NCBI RefSeq assembly: GCF_900107455.1 | Contig: NZ_FNQB01000003.1 | Span: 558,001 to 622,000, forward strand | Reading direction: 5' to 3' | DNA from: Asanoa ishikariensis | GTDB taxonomy: Bacteria; Actinomycetota; Actinomycetes; Mycobacteriales; Micromonosporaceae | Length of the DNA: 64,000 nt | Shown: positions 42,515-50,500 of the stretch, piece by piece | How positions within the stretch are numbered: position 1 is the stretch's first letter | How the letters are laid out: every line of letters begins with the position of its first letter | Program-made: the position numbers and the translations under genes | The notes under the pieces: model-generated | What the model was told of the DNA's origin: nothing | What the model saw: only the letters and a program-made list of their open reading frames with translations | Database searches by the model: none

Positions 42515-44607
42515 GAAGCGCCTCCAGACGCGGTCCGGGACCGCCACAACAGCCAGATGAAGTACGGGGTGCCGATCAGTGCGGTGATCAGACCGGCGGG
42601 GATCTGCGCCGGCGCGATGACGGTCCGGCCGACGGTGTCGGCGGCGCTGACCATCAGGGCGCCGAGGAGGGCGGCGACCGGGAGCACTCGGGCGTGCCGG
42701 CCGCCGACCAAGGCCCGGGCCGCGTGGGGTGCGACCAGGCCGACGAAACCGATGACGCCGACCGCCGACACCGCGGTCGAGGTCAGCAGGGCCGCGGCGA
42801 CCAGGGCGATCATCCGGGTGCGTTCGAGCCGCACCCCGAGCACCCGCGGCGTGTCCTCGTCAAGGGCGAGCAGGTCCAGATCACGCCGGGCGTACGCGAG
42901 CAGCGGCAGTGCGATCAGCAGCGCCACGAGCACCGGGACCACCTGGCCGGCGGTGCGGCCGTAGGTGGACCCCGACAGCCAGGTCAGCGCCTTGCCGGTG
43001 TTCCACGGGTCGGTGGCGATGATGATCATCGTGATCACCGCGAACAGGCCGGTCTGCATGCCGATCCCGACCAGGACGAGGCGGTCGGAGCTGAGCCCGC
43101 CACGCCACGACAGGCCGTAGACGATCGCGAACGCCAGCAGCGCGCCCAGGCCGGCCACGCCGGACATGGCCCAGACCCCGGCGAGCGGGGCGAACGAGAT
43201 CAGGGTGACCGCGCCGACGCCGGCACCGGCGGAGATGCCCAGCAGGCCGGGCTCGGCGAGGGGGTTGCGACAGACCGCCTGCACGGTGGTGCCGGCCACG
43301 GCCAGCGCCGCACCGGCCAGCAGGGCCGCGAACACGCGCGGATACCGCTGGTCGAGCACGAACGTGTACGCCGGCCCCGTCTTGTCGGAGAGCCAGTTGA
43401 CCACGTCGCCGAGCAGCACCCAGGTGTCGCCGGCCAGCATGCCGACGATCACCGCGCCGACGACCAACAAAGACGAGACCGCGAGCACCACCAGGAACGC
43501 GCCACGGGTACGCAGGCGGCCGGAGGTCGACTGTGGTGTGTTGCCGGCGTCGCGATGCCGGCGGGCGAGCCAGACCAGGAGCGCCGCACCGAAGAGAGAA
43601 GTGACCACGCCGGTCGGCACCTCGACGCCGGCCTGCGCGCCGACGATGGCCCGCAGCAGCACGTCGGAGCCGACGACGACGAGCATGCCGACGATGCCCG
43701 ACAGCGGCAGCAGCACCTTGTGCCGCAGCACGCCGGGCACGGCGCGGGCGAGCAGCCGGACGATCACCGGTGCGCACAGGCCGACGAAGCCGACCGGGCC
43801 GACCAGCGTCACCGCGGCCGCCGAGAGCAGCACGGTCAGCAGCACGACGACGAGCCGGGTGCGCCGCACGTCGACGCCGAGCGAGGTGGCCGGGTCGTCG
43901 CCGAGGGCCAGGATGTCCAGCCGGCGACCGGCGAGCAGCAGACCGACCACGGCCAGGGCGATGACCGGGCTGAGCCGGGTCACGCCGGACAGGTCGCTCT
44001 GCACCAGCGAGCCGCTGCCCCACGCGTACAGGCCGATGGTGTTCTGCTCGAAGAGCAGCAGGAGCACGGTGGTCAGCGAGCCGAGGGCGAGCGCGACCGC
44101 GGTGCCGGCCAGGATGAGCCGGGTCGGTCCCGCCCGGCCGCCGGAGGAGAGTGCGAGCACGAGGCCGGAGGCGAGCAGGCCGCCGAGGAACGCGAGGCCG
44201 CCGGAGGGCAGCACGCCGAGGCTGATGCCGAACGCGGAGACCGCGACCACGGCGAGGTAGGCGCCGGCGTTGACCGCGAGGGTGTCCGGCGAGGCGAGGG
44301 CGTTGCGGGCCAGCGACTGGAGTCCCGCACCGGCCACGCCGAGGGCGACGCCGACCACCAACGCGGCCAGCAGCCGGGGCAGGCGGGAGGCGACCAGCAC
44401 CTGGGTCGTGCCGGCGTCGTCGCCGCCGAAGAGCAGCCGGAGCAGGTCGGACGCGCCGACCGACGAGGTGCCCTGGGTGAGGTGGACGGCCGCGAACAGC
44501 ACGGCCAGGGCGGCCGCGACAGCGAACGCCGCCGCCACCCGTACGCGCCTGGGCGCCGGGAGGTCGGCGGCGGTCGCTGTCGGCCGCTCCGCTGTGGAGA
44601 GACTCAT
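42511..44607 (-). CDS. fused double FecCD-type ferric-siderophore permease
   Basis: 698 residues from ATG 44607 (TGATG overlap with the binding-protein stop). Two complete FecCD permease halves in tandem: first about 20-345 (VASRLPRLLAALVVGVALGV, GAGLQSLARNALASPDTLAV), second about 360-690 (DQRYPRVFAALLAGAALAVA, GTTVQAVCRNPLAEPGLLGI, GFVGLVAPHAARALVGGRHA). About 20 membrane helices. This is the FhuB arrangement, where one chain replaces two permease subunits. Works with the ATPase and lipoprotein of the same operon. Confidence 0.93.
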   Translation of the reverse strand: MSLSTAERPTATAADLPAPRRVRVAAAFAVAAALAVLFAAVHLTQGTSSVGASDLLRLLFGGDDAGTTQVLVASRLPRLLAALVVGVALGVAGAGLQSLARNALASPDTLAVNAGAYLAVVAVSAFGISLGVLPSGGLAFLGGLLASGLVLALSSGGRAGPTRLILAGTAVALALGSLTTVLLLLFEQNTIGLYAWGSGSLVQSDLSGVTRLSPVIALAVVGLLLAGRRLDILALGDDPATSLGVDVRRTRLVVVLLTVLLSAAAVTLVGPVGFVGLCAPVIVRLLARAVPGVLRHKVLLPLSGIVGMLVVVGSDVLLRAIVGAQAGVEVPTGVVTSLFGAALLVWLARRHRDAGNTPQSTSGRLRTRGAFLVVLAVSSLLVVGAVIVGMLAGDTWVLLGDVVNWLSDKTGPAYTFVLDQRYPRVFAALLAGAALAVAGTTVQAVCRNPLAEPGLLGISAGAGVGAVTLISFAPLAGVWAMSGVAGLGALLAFAIVYGLSWRGGLSSDRLVLVGIGMQTGLFAVITMIIIATDPWNTGKALTWLSGSTYGRTAGQVVPVLVALLIALPLLAYARRDLDLLALDEDTPRVLGVRLERTRMIALVAAALLTSTAVSAVGVIGFVGLVAPHAARALVGGRHARVLPVAALLGALMVSAADTVGRTVIAPAQIPAGLITALIGTPYFIWLLWRSRTASGGAS

Positions 44608-45590
44608 CAGCCCTTGTACGCCGCGACGACCGCGTCGATCCACTGCGTGCACGACTTCGGGCCGCCGAAGGTCCAGATGCCGTTGGGCAGCTTGGTCACC
44701 TTGTTGGCCTTGACGAACGAGAGGTTGTCCCAGATCGCGTTGCCCTTGAGCCCATCGGCGAAGACGTCGACGCCGTCCGAGGCGTTGTAGAAGAACCGCA
44801 CGTCCTTGCCGTCGAGCGCCTTGACGCCCTCGACGTCGGTCTGGCCAAGGCCCCACTGCGGGTCGCCTGCGGCGGTCCAGGCGTTCTCCAGGCCGATCGC
44901 GGTGCCGACGTCGGAGAGCAGCGCGCCCTTGCCGAACATCCGGATGGAGACCGTGCTCCCTTCCTTCCAGCCGTCGGCCATCACGAACTGCTTGCCACCG
45001 GCGGCCGCGGCGATCTCGGTCTTCGCGGAGGCGATGCGGGCGTCGAGGTCGGAGAGCAGCTTCTCGCCCTCGGGCTTCTTGCCGACCGCGGTCGCGATCA
45101 TCGTGACGTCGTCGCGCAGGCGGTCCAGGTTGCGCTTCGCGTCGCTGCCGATGGTGACCAGCACCGGCACGTACTTCTCGAGCTGCGCGACGATCGGCGC
45201 GCCCCGCTCGGCCTCCATCACGACCAGGTCCGGCTGCAGCGCGACGACCGAGTCGACGCTGGGCTCGCCACGGGTGCCGACGTCCTTGACCGAGGCGTCC
45301 AGCGGCGTCGAGGTGACCCAGGTGGCGTACCCCTTGTTGTCGGCGCTGCCGACCGGCATCACGCCGAGGCTGGCCAGGATCTCGGTCTCGCCCCACTCGA
45401 GGCTGACCACCCGGGTCGCCGGCTTCGGCAGAGTGATCTCCTTGCCCCGGCTGTCCTTGACCGTGACCGGTCCGGTGGCGGCGTCGGACGAGGCGGCGGG
45501 TGCGGGCGCGCCGGCCTCCTCCGTGGTGCCGCAGGCGCCGATCGCCAGGGCCGCGACAGCGGCGACGGCGAGCAGGGGGAATCGCTTCAT
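44607..45590 (-). CDS. iron-siderophore ABC transporter substrate-binding lipoprotein
   Basis: 327 residues, ATG 45590 (ATGA overlap with the ATPase stop). Lipoprotein signal with lipobox AIGACG, then the class III (BtuF/FecB) binding fold: PATRVVSLEWGETEILASLG, VGTRGEPSVDSVVALQPDLV and a C-terminal helix ending. The FDKG-type ligand chemistry cannot be deduced; hydroxamate or carboxylate siderophores are the usual ligands. Confidence 0.92.
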   Translation of the reverse strand: MKRFPLLAVAAVAALAIGACGTTEEAGAPAPAASSDAATGPVTVKDSRGKEITLPKPATRVVSLEWGETEILASLGVMPVGSADNKGYATWVTSTPLDASVKDVGTRGEPSVDSVVALQPDLVVMEAERGAPIVAQLEKYVPVLVTIGSDAKRNLDRLRDDVTMIATAVGKKPEGEKLLSDLDARIASAKTEIAAAAGGKQFVMADGWKEGSTVSIRMFGKGALLSDVGTAIGLENAWTAAGDPQWGLGQTDVEGVKALDGKDVRFFYNASDGVDVFADGLKGNAIWDNLSFVKANKVTKLPNGIWTFGGPKSCTQWIDAVVAAYKG

Positions 45591-46411
45591 ACGGATTCTC
45601 TTTCAGGGGTACGCGACCGGCGATGGTGCCGGCCGACGGGTCGGGTGGAGAGGTGGCCGGTCTCGGGGTCCACGAGGACCTCGACCGGGATGCCGTAGGT
45701 GTCGGTCAGCGCCGTCTCGGTGAACACGTCACGCGGCTCGCCGGCGGCGACCACGCGGCCCTGGGAGAGCAGCACGACCTGGTCGGCGACGGCCGCGGCC
45801 TGGTCGAGGTCGTGCAGCACGACGCCGACCGCGACGCCGTGCTCGTCGGCGAGGTCGCGGGTCAGGTCGAGGATCTCCACCTGGTAGCGCAGGTCGAGGA
45901 ACGTGGTCGGCTCGTCCAGCAGCAGCACCCCGGTGTCCTGGGCCAGGCAGGTGGCCAGCCAGACCCGCTGGCGCTCGCCGCCGGAGAGCTCGTCGACCGC
46001 GCGGTCGGCCATCGCGGTCACGCCGGTGACCTCCATGGCCCAGGCGACGGCCCGAGGACCGTCCGGGTCCTCTGCCCGCCAGCGGCCCCGGTACGGGTGC
46101 CGGCCGTAACAGACCACGTCGTGGACGCTCACGCCGGCGGGCACCGGGCGGCTCTGGGCCAGCAGCGTGACCTGCCGGGCGAAGTCGCGCGGGGACAACG
46201 CCAGCGCGGAGGAGTCTCCCAGCAGCACGTCGCCATTGACCGGTTTGTGCAGCCGGGCCAGTGCGCGCAGCACTGTCGACTTGCCGCTGCCGTTCGGCCC
46301 GACCAACGCGGTGACCTGACCTGGACGCAGCGTGATCGACGCGCCGTGCACGACGGCAGAGCCGTGGTAGGCGAGGTCGAGCCCGACGCCGCGAAGTTCC
46401 CCCTTGGACAC
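45587..46411 (-). CDS. iron-siderophore ABC transporter ATPase
   Basis: 274 residues, GTG 46411. Walker A GPNGSGKST, Q-loop LLAQSRPVP, signature LSGGERQR, Walker B VLLLDEPTTFLD and H-loop VLHDLDQAA, in a FecE/FepC-type sequence. First gene of the operon, directly behind an iron box that begins four bases upstream of the start codon. Confidence 0.94.
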   Translation of the reverse strand: MSKGELRGVGLDLAYHGSAVVHGASITLRPGQVTALVGPNGSGKSTVLRALARLHKPVNGDVLLGDSSALALSPRDFARQVTLLAQSRPVPAGVSVHDVVCYGRHPYRGRWRAEDPDGPRAVAWAMEVTGVTAMADRAVDELSGGERQRVWLATCLAQDTGVLLLDEPTTFLDLRYQVEILDLTRDLADEHGVAVGVVLHDLDQAAAVADQVVLLSQGRVVAAGEPRDVFTETALTDTYGIPVEVLVDPETGHLSTRPVGRHHRRSRTPERESV

Positions 46412-46415
46412 GAGG

Positions 46416-46434
46416 TTAGGTTAGCCTATCTTCT
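46416..46434. promoter_or_regulatory. DtxR/IdeR-type iron box
   Basis: TTAGGTTAGCCTATCTTCT matches the DtxR/IdeR consensus TTAGGTTAGSCTAACCTAA perfectly in the first 12 positions and partially after. A further half-site-like AACCTAACCT lies at 46444-46453. It overlaps the translation start region of the siderophore operon, so iron-loaded repressor would block it; the divergent EEP gene may also be affected. Confidence 0.85.
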
Positions 46435-46528
46435 GCACAGGTCAACCTAACCTCCAACCGGGCACTCGCTGTGACGACACGGCGCGATACCGCCGACGCG
46501 CCGTGACAGGACCGGATAACGTCATGCG

Positions 46529-47449
46529 GTGCTCTCGCTGCCCCGACGACTCGTCACCGCACTCACGGTGCTGCTCGCGATCGTCGTGACGGCCGCCCTC
46601 GCCTTCCACCGGTCGGTGCCCAACGTGGCCGGCTTCGGCAGCGTGCTCGACACGGCCGCGCCACTGTTGCTGCTCGCCGTGCCGGTGCTGATCCTCGGCG
46701 CGGTCCTGGCCCGGACCAAGCTGGCCGTCGTCGCGGTGCTGGTGCCACTGCTGGTCTGGGGCCTGCTGTTCGGCCGGGCCTGGCTGCCCAAGGGCGACCA
46801 GGGCGCCACCCAGCTCCGGGTGGCCAGCCAGAACGTCAACGCCGCCAACCCCGACCCGGCCGCCACCGCCGACGCGGTGGTGGCCACCGACGCCGACGTG
46901 GTCGCGCTGGTCGAGGTGGCCGAGGGCTTGCGCGACTCGACGGCCGCCACGATGGCCGCGCACTACGACCACCACGTGCGGGTGTCCACCGTGGAGCTGT
47001 GGAGCCGCTACCCGATCCTCGACTACGCGCCGGTCGACACCGCGCTGGGCTGGGAGCGCGCGCTGCGCGCCGTCATCGACACACCCGAGGGCGAGGTCAC
47101 CGTGTACGCGGTGCACCTCGGCTCGGCCCGACCCGGCGTCACCGCCACCCGCGACCGCTCCCTGCGCGCACTGGCCGACGCGGTCGCCGGCGACCCGGCG
47201 GAGCGGCTGGTCGTGCTGGGCGACCTGAACACCGCCGTCACGGACCGAGTGATCGCACCGCTGCGCGACCACGTGCGCGACGCCCAGGCCGACGCCGGAC
47301 GCGGCCCAGGCGCGACCTGGCCGGCATCACTCCCGGTGATCCGCCCGGACCAGATCTTCTACCGCGGTCTCGTCGCGACGATGTCCACCGTGGTGCACAC
47401 GCCGGCGACCGACCATCGGGCCGTGGTGGCAGGCTTCCACTTCGGCTGA
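46529..47449 (+). CDS. membrane-anchored endonuclease/exonuclease/phosphatase-family protein
   Basis: 306 residues, GTG 46529. Three N-terminal hydrophobic helices (about 8-28, 45-65, 68-88) and a C-terminal EEP domain: RVASQNVNAANPD, VVALVEVAEG (metal Glu), VYAVHLGSARP, LVVLGDLNTAV and a final ATDHRAVVAGF with the Asp-His pair. The catalytic domain would face outside. Substrates of this actinobacterial group (nucleic acid or phospholipid) are not known. Starts 75 bp from the iron box. Confidence 0.87.
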   Translation: MLSLPRRLVTALTVLLAIVVTAALAFHRSVPNVAGFGSVLDTAAPLLLLAVPVLILGAVLARTKLAVVAVLVPLLVWGLLFGRAWLPKGDQGATQLRVASQNVNAANPDPAATADAVVATDADVVALVEVAEGLRDSTAATMAAHYDHHVRVSTVELWSRYPILDYAPVDTALGWERALRAVIDTPEGEVTVYAVHLGSARPGVTATRDRSLRALADAVAGDPAERLVVLGDLNTAVTDRVIAPLRDHVRDAQADAGRGPGATWPASLPVIRPDQIFYRGLVATMSTVVHTPATDHRAVVAGFHFG

Positions 47450-47517
47450 TCCGCGCAAACGCTGCCGGTCCTTTCGGATGTGCAATGGGTACGATTCTCA
47501 ACTGGCGGCGCGCGCGT

Positions 47518-47531
47518 CTGTCGCAAGACAG
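47518..47531. terminator. weak hairpin between convergent genes
   Basis: CTGTCGCAAGACAG, five-base stem and four-base loop, 10 bp past the stop of the minus-strand repeat protein. Weak; no T-run. Confidence 0.3.
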
Positions 47532-47541
47532 GTAGCCACGG

Positions 47542-48660
47542 TTACATCGGGCCTTGCCCGGCGTGGCCCGCGAGCGATTGTTCCCCTTCGACAAATCCGC
47601 CCTGGCGTTGGTTTCCGGCCGGTATCGGCATATCCGGCCTGGCCTGAATCCGGGTGTGCCGACGCGGGCGGCCAGTGGTTGTCCGGCCGGTCGTGGCCGA
47701 CGCGACCCGGCAGGCCGTGACGATGTCCTCTCGACCGATCCGGGATGGGCGCCCGCGTTTCCGCACAGCATGACGCGAATCGTTCGGGCCGGCCGCGGAC
47801 CGCGCGCTTACTGCTGGGCCGTTCGCCTGGCCAAGCCCACCAAAGGCCGATGCCGGAGGGGTCTGGTCGCGGCCCCGGGTGGCCGAGGTGGGAGTCGCCT
47901 GGCCTTGGCTCCCGGTCGCCGAAACCGGAGAGATCCGGCCCCGGCCCTGGGCGGCCGAGGTGGGAGTTGCCTGGTCCCGGCCCCCGCTCGCCGAAACCGG
48001 AGAGATCCGGCCCCGGCCCTGGGCGGCCGAGGTGGCAGGGGCCAGGTCCCGACCGCCGGTCGCCGAAACCGGAGAGATCCGACCCCGACCCTGGGCGGCC
48101 GAGGTGGCAGAGGCCAGATCCCGACCCCCGCACGCCGAAACCGGAGAGATCCGACCCCGACCCTGGGCGGCCGAGGTGGCAGAGGCCAGATCCCGACCCC
48201 CGCACGCCGAAACCGGAGAGATCCGACCCCGACCCTGGGCGGCCGAGGTGGCAGAGGCCAGATCCCGACCCCCGCACGCCGAAACCGGAGAGATCCGACC
48301 CCGACCCTGGGCGGCCGAGGTGGCAGAGGCCAGATCCCGACCCCCGCACGCCGAAACCGGAGAGATCCGACCCCGACCCTGGGCGGCCGAGGTGGGAGTT
48401 GCCTGGTCTTGGTCCCTGGTGGCTGAGACCGGAGAGATCTGGTCTCGCGGAGGGTTCGCCGTGGCGGTCGGTGTGTGGAGGCCGCGGGCGCTGGCCCTCG
48501 AGCGACGCAGGCGCTCGGCATGGCGTCGGATCAAGCCCCAGGACCGGCGGCGCTCATGCTCGCGGCGGAACTCTTCACCGGCAGGCGAATAACTGCGGAA
48601 AGCGGTGCGGTCGCGCATGACGGCCAGCTCCACACTGGTGAACAACTGAAGCTGCCGCAC
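47542..48660 (-). CDS. protein with 24-residue tandem repeats
   Basis: 372 residues, GTG 48660. The first 60 residues (QLFTSVELAVMRDRTAFRSY, then SPAGEEFRREHERRRSWGL) resemble the start of a small, uncharacterised protein common in Micromonosporaceae, which supports this strand as the coding one. Residues about 75-262 are 24-residue repeats such as AAQGRGRISPVSACGGRDLA, basic and rich in Gly/Ser/Arg, predicted disordered. A low-complexity tail follows. No enzymatic motif. Because 72 is a multiple of three, spurious frames remain open on both strands, so reading-frame length alone proves nothing here. Confidence 0.6.
   Translation of the reverse strand: MRQLQLFTSVELAVMRDRTAFRSYSPAGEEFRREHERRRSWGLIRRHAERLRRSRASARGLHTPTATANPPRDQISPVSATRDQDQATPTSAAQGRGRISPVSACGGRDLASATSAAQGRGRISPVSACGGRDLASATSAAQGRGRISPVSACGGRDLASATSAAQGRGRISPVSACGGRDLASATSAAQGRGRISPVSATGGRDLAPATSAAQGRGRISPVSASGGRDQATPTSAAQGRGRISPVSATGSQGQATPTSATRGRDQTPPASAFGGLGQANGPAVSARSAAGPNDSRHAVRKRGRPSRIGREDIVTACRVASATTGRTTTGRPRRHTRIQARPDMPIPAGNQRQGGFVEGEQSLAGHAGQGPM
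47875..48450. repeat. 72-bp tandem repeat array (8 units)
   Basis: The block GCCGAAACCGGAGAGATC recurs every 72 bp at 47918, 47990, 48062, 48134, 48206, 48278 and 48350, and as a degenerate copy at 48422. Units at 48091-48378 (four copies) look identical; flanking ones diverge gradually. This gradient is typical of recent expansion from the middle. The 72-bp period keeps the reading frame of the minus-strand protein. Confidence 0.9.
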
Positions 48661-49453
48661 ACATCAATTGTGCCGCATTCACGCCGCCAAATCCGGGCCG
48701 TCCGGCAATTCGATCATGCCAATCTGTGTCAATCACTAATGCGACCGGCCGCCTCGGATCGCAATGAATGGCGGGGCTTCGCGGACGTGCCCGATAAGAA
48801 TGCAATGGCGTTCGCCGAACGCCACAGGCCGCCCCAACGGCAAGGTGCGCTCCGATGGCCGGTCCATCAGACTTCGAACCGCTGAGCGTGGAGCACGGCA
48901 TCGGCGTACGCGAGGGCCTGTTCTGCGCGCACGCCGCCACCACCTAGCCGAAGCCGGCCGATGCCCGCGACCGCGCTCCGCGCCAGCGGCCGCGCGGGCA
49001 CCACGACGGACCACATCGACCGCCTCATCACTGCAGTGGCCCAGGCGGTCATCAGCCACGGTCGGCGCGAAGCCCTCCCTCGGGTAGGCCCAGAGGTCGA
49101 AGTCCCGCACAGAAGTCGTGGCGGCTCTGCTGGACCACAGCAACCCCGTGGTGCCGAGCCACACCGACCACCGGATCGAGGACCGTCCAGTGTCGACACC
49201 CTAGTGATCGGTCCAGCCAAGCTCCGTGACGGCCGTCGCCAGCGTTCGTCGTATCCGGCCCGGTCAGGGTTTTCGGCCCGGTCGCCGTCGTCGGGATCCG
49301 GGCCCCAGGCCGAGACGATCGCCGCTCCCACGCCCGAGCCACCCCGGTCATGGATCCCAAATCCACTGTGTATAGTCCGATTTGTCGCGAGAAGCAAATA
49401 GCGAACGGCAAGTTTCAGCCGCGTTAAGGGCGGGTAGCTTCGGCGCCGTGGAA
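48661..49453. other. intergenic stretch with decayed coding remnant
   Basis: About 790 bp between the repeat protein and the LacI gene. Open frames here do not carry recognisable domains except the aminotransferase fragment listed at 48870-49070. The part from 48600 to 48760 is locally AT-richer (ACATCAATTGTGCCGCATTC) and probably holds the promoter for the minus-strand repeat protein; the part from 49360 holds the LacI promoter. Confidence 0.55.
48870..49070 (+). pseudogene. C-terminal remnant of a class V aminotransferase (cysteine desulfurase-like)
   Basis: Frame starting at 48870 reads DFEPLSVEHGIGVREGLFCA then a TAG at about 48945; the GIGVREGLFCAH motif is the C-terminal substrate-loop segment of cysteine-desulfurase-like class V aminotransferases. 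A different frame from 48961 continues with ALRASGRAGTTTDHIDRLIT followed by AV, the next conserved block of the same family (usually RASLGLGTTxEHVDRLV). The two blocks in different frames with an intervening stop, and no PLP-lysine region upstream, mark a decayed fragment. Confidence 0.6.
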
Positions 49454-50500
49454 ATGAAAGCGCTTTCAAAGTCGAAGGCGGCGACGATCTACGAGGTGGC
49501 CCGGCACGCAGGCGTGTCGATCGCCACGGTCTCGCGTGCTCTGCGGGACTCGGATCTCGTCACCGAGTCGACCCGCGCACGGGTCCGGGCCGCGGTCGAA
49601 GCGCTGAACTACACGCCGAACCAGCTCGGTCGGTCGCTGGCCGAAGGGCGGCACGCCGCCAACGGGATCGTCTTCCCCGACCTGACCGGCCCCTACTACG
49701 CCGAGGTCGTGCTCGGCTACGAGGAGGCCGCCTCCGAGCTCGGGCGCAGCGTGCTGATCCTGGCCACGCACGGCCGGCGCGACGCCGAGGCGGCGGTCCT
49801 CGACCTCGCCGGCCGGGTCGACGGCCTGGCCGTCATGGGCAACACCGTCGGCGACGACACCGTGCGCTCGATCGCCGCGACGGGCGTCCCGCTGGTGCTG
49901 CTGGCCCGCCCGCCGGTCGACGGCGTCGACACGATCCGCACCCGCAACGAACGCACCGCCGCCGAGCTCGCCGCTCACCTGCTCGCACACGGGCACCGGC
50001 GGATCGTCTTCGTCGGCGACCCCGAGGCCGCGCCCGACATGGCCGGTCGATACGCCGGGCTGGCGAAGACCATGCGAGCGCACGGCCTGCCCAAACCCGA
50101 CTGCCGGCCGTGCTCCTACGACGTCGAGGCCGGCGAGCGGATCGGCGCGCAACTGATGGCCGACCCGCCGGACGCCGTCGTCTGCGCCAACGACGAGGTC
50201 GCCCTCGGTGTGCACTTGGCCGCCGAGGCCGCCGGCCGCTCCGTGCCCCATGACCTGGCCGTGACCGGATGGGACGACGTGCTCGCCGCCCGGTTCGCCG
50301 GTCTGACCACCGTCTCCCAACCGATGCGTGAGCTGGGCGCCACCGCGGCGCGCTGGCTCGATGGGCGCATCGCCGAACGTACAGCGGGCCCGGAACGCGC
50401 CACACCCCGGCGCCGGGTCCTTCCCACGCAGCTCGTCGTGCGACGTAGCTGCGGGTCACACCCCGTGGAAATACCAAGTCCCCTCGGAGGTACGGCATGA
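49454..50500 (+). CDS. LacI-family transcriptional regulator
   Basis: 348 residues from ATG 49454 (an in-frame GTG at 49448 is the alternative). N-terminal HTH with hinge, ATIYEVARHAGVSIATVSRA and YTPNQLGRSLAEGRHAANGI, then a periplasmic-binding-like effector domain (GIVFPDLTGPYYAEVVLGYE; DAVVCANDEVALGVHLAAEA; ELGATAARWLDGRI). The effector is probably a sugar from the glycan imported by the following genes. The stop overlaps the next start (ATGA), so regulator and transporter form one operon. A LacI-type palindrome overlaps its first codons, implying autorepression. Confidence 0.93.
   Translation: MKALSKSKAATIYEVARHAGVSIATVSRALRDSDLVTESTRARVRAAVEALNYTPNQLGRSLAEGRHAANGIVFPDLTGPYYAEVVLGYEEAASELGRSVLILATHGRRDAEAAVLDLAGRVDGLAVMGNTVGDDTVRSIAATGVPLVLLARPPVDGVDTIRTRNERTAAELAAHLLAHGHRRIVFVGDPEAAPDMAGRYAGLAKTMRAHGLPKPDCRPCSYDVEAGERIGAQLMADPPDAVVCANDEVALGVHLAAEAAGRSVPHDLAVTGWDDVLAARFAGLTTVSQPMRELGATAARWLDGRIAERTAGPERATPRRRVLPTQLVVRRSCGSHPVEIPSPLGGTA
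49455..49468. promoter_or_regulatory. LacI-family operator palindrome
   Basis: TGAAAGCGCTTTCA, a perfect 14-bp palindrome of the classic LacI-family operator type, beginning within the ATG at 49454. Binding here would block transcription of the regulator and the whole glycan operon behind it. Confidence 0.8.

Noticed and set aside
47875-48450. CRISPR array
   Set aside because: Units are contiguous, with no variable spacers, and lie in a reading frame; no cas genes are present.
47745-48620. Plus-strand open frames across the 72-bp repeats as genes
   Set aside because: A 72-bp unit without stops keeps every frame open. Only the minus frame has a recognisable non-repetitive N-terminus.
48661-49388. 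Several 100-200 residue frames on both strands as genes
   Set aside because: No family resemblance, no ribosome sites and mutually overlapping; only short aminotransferase-like blocks are recognisable.
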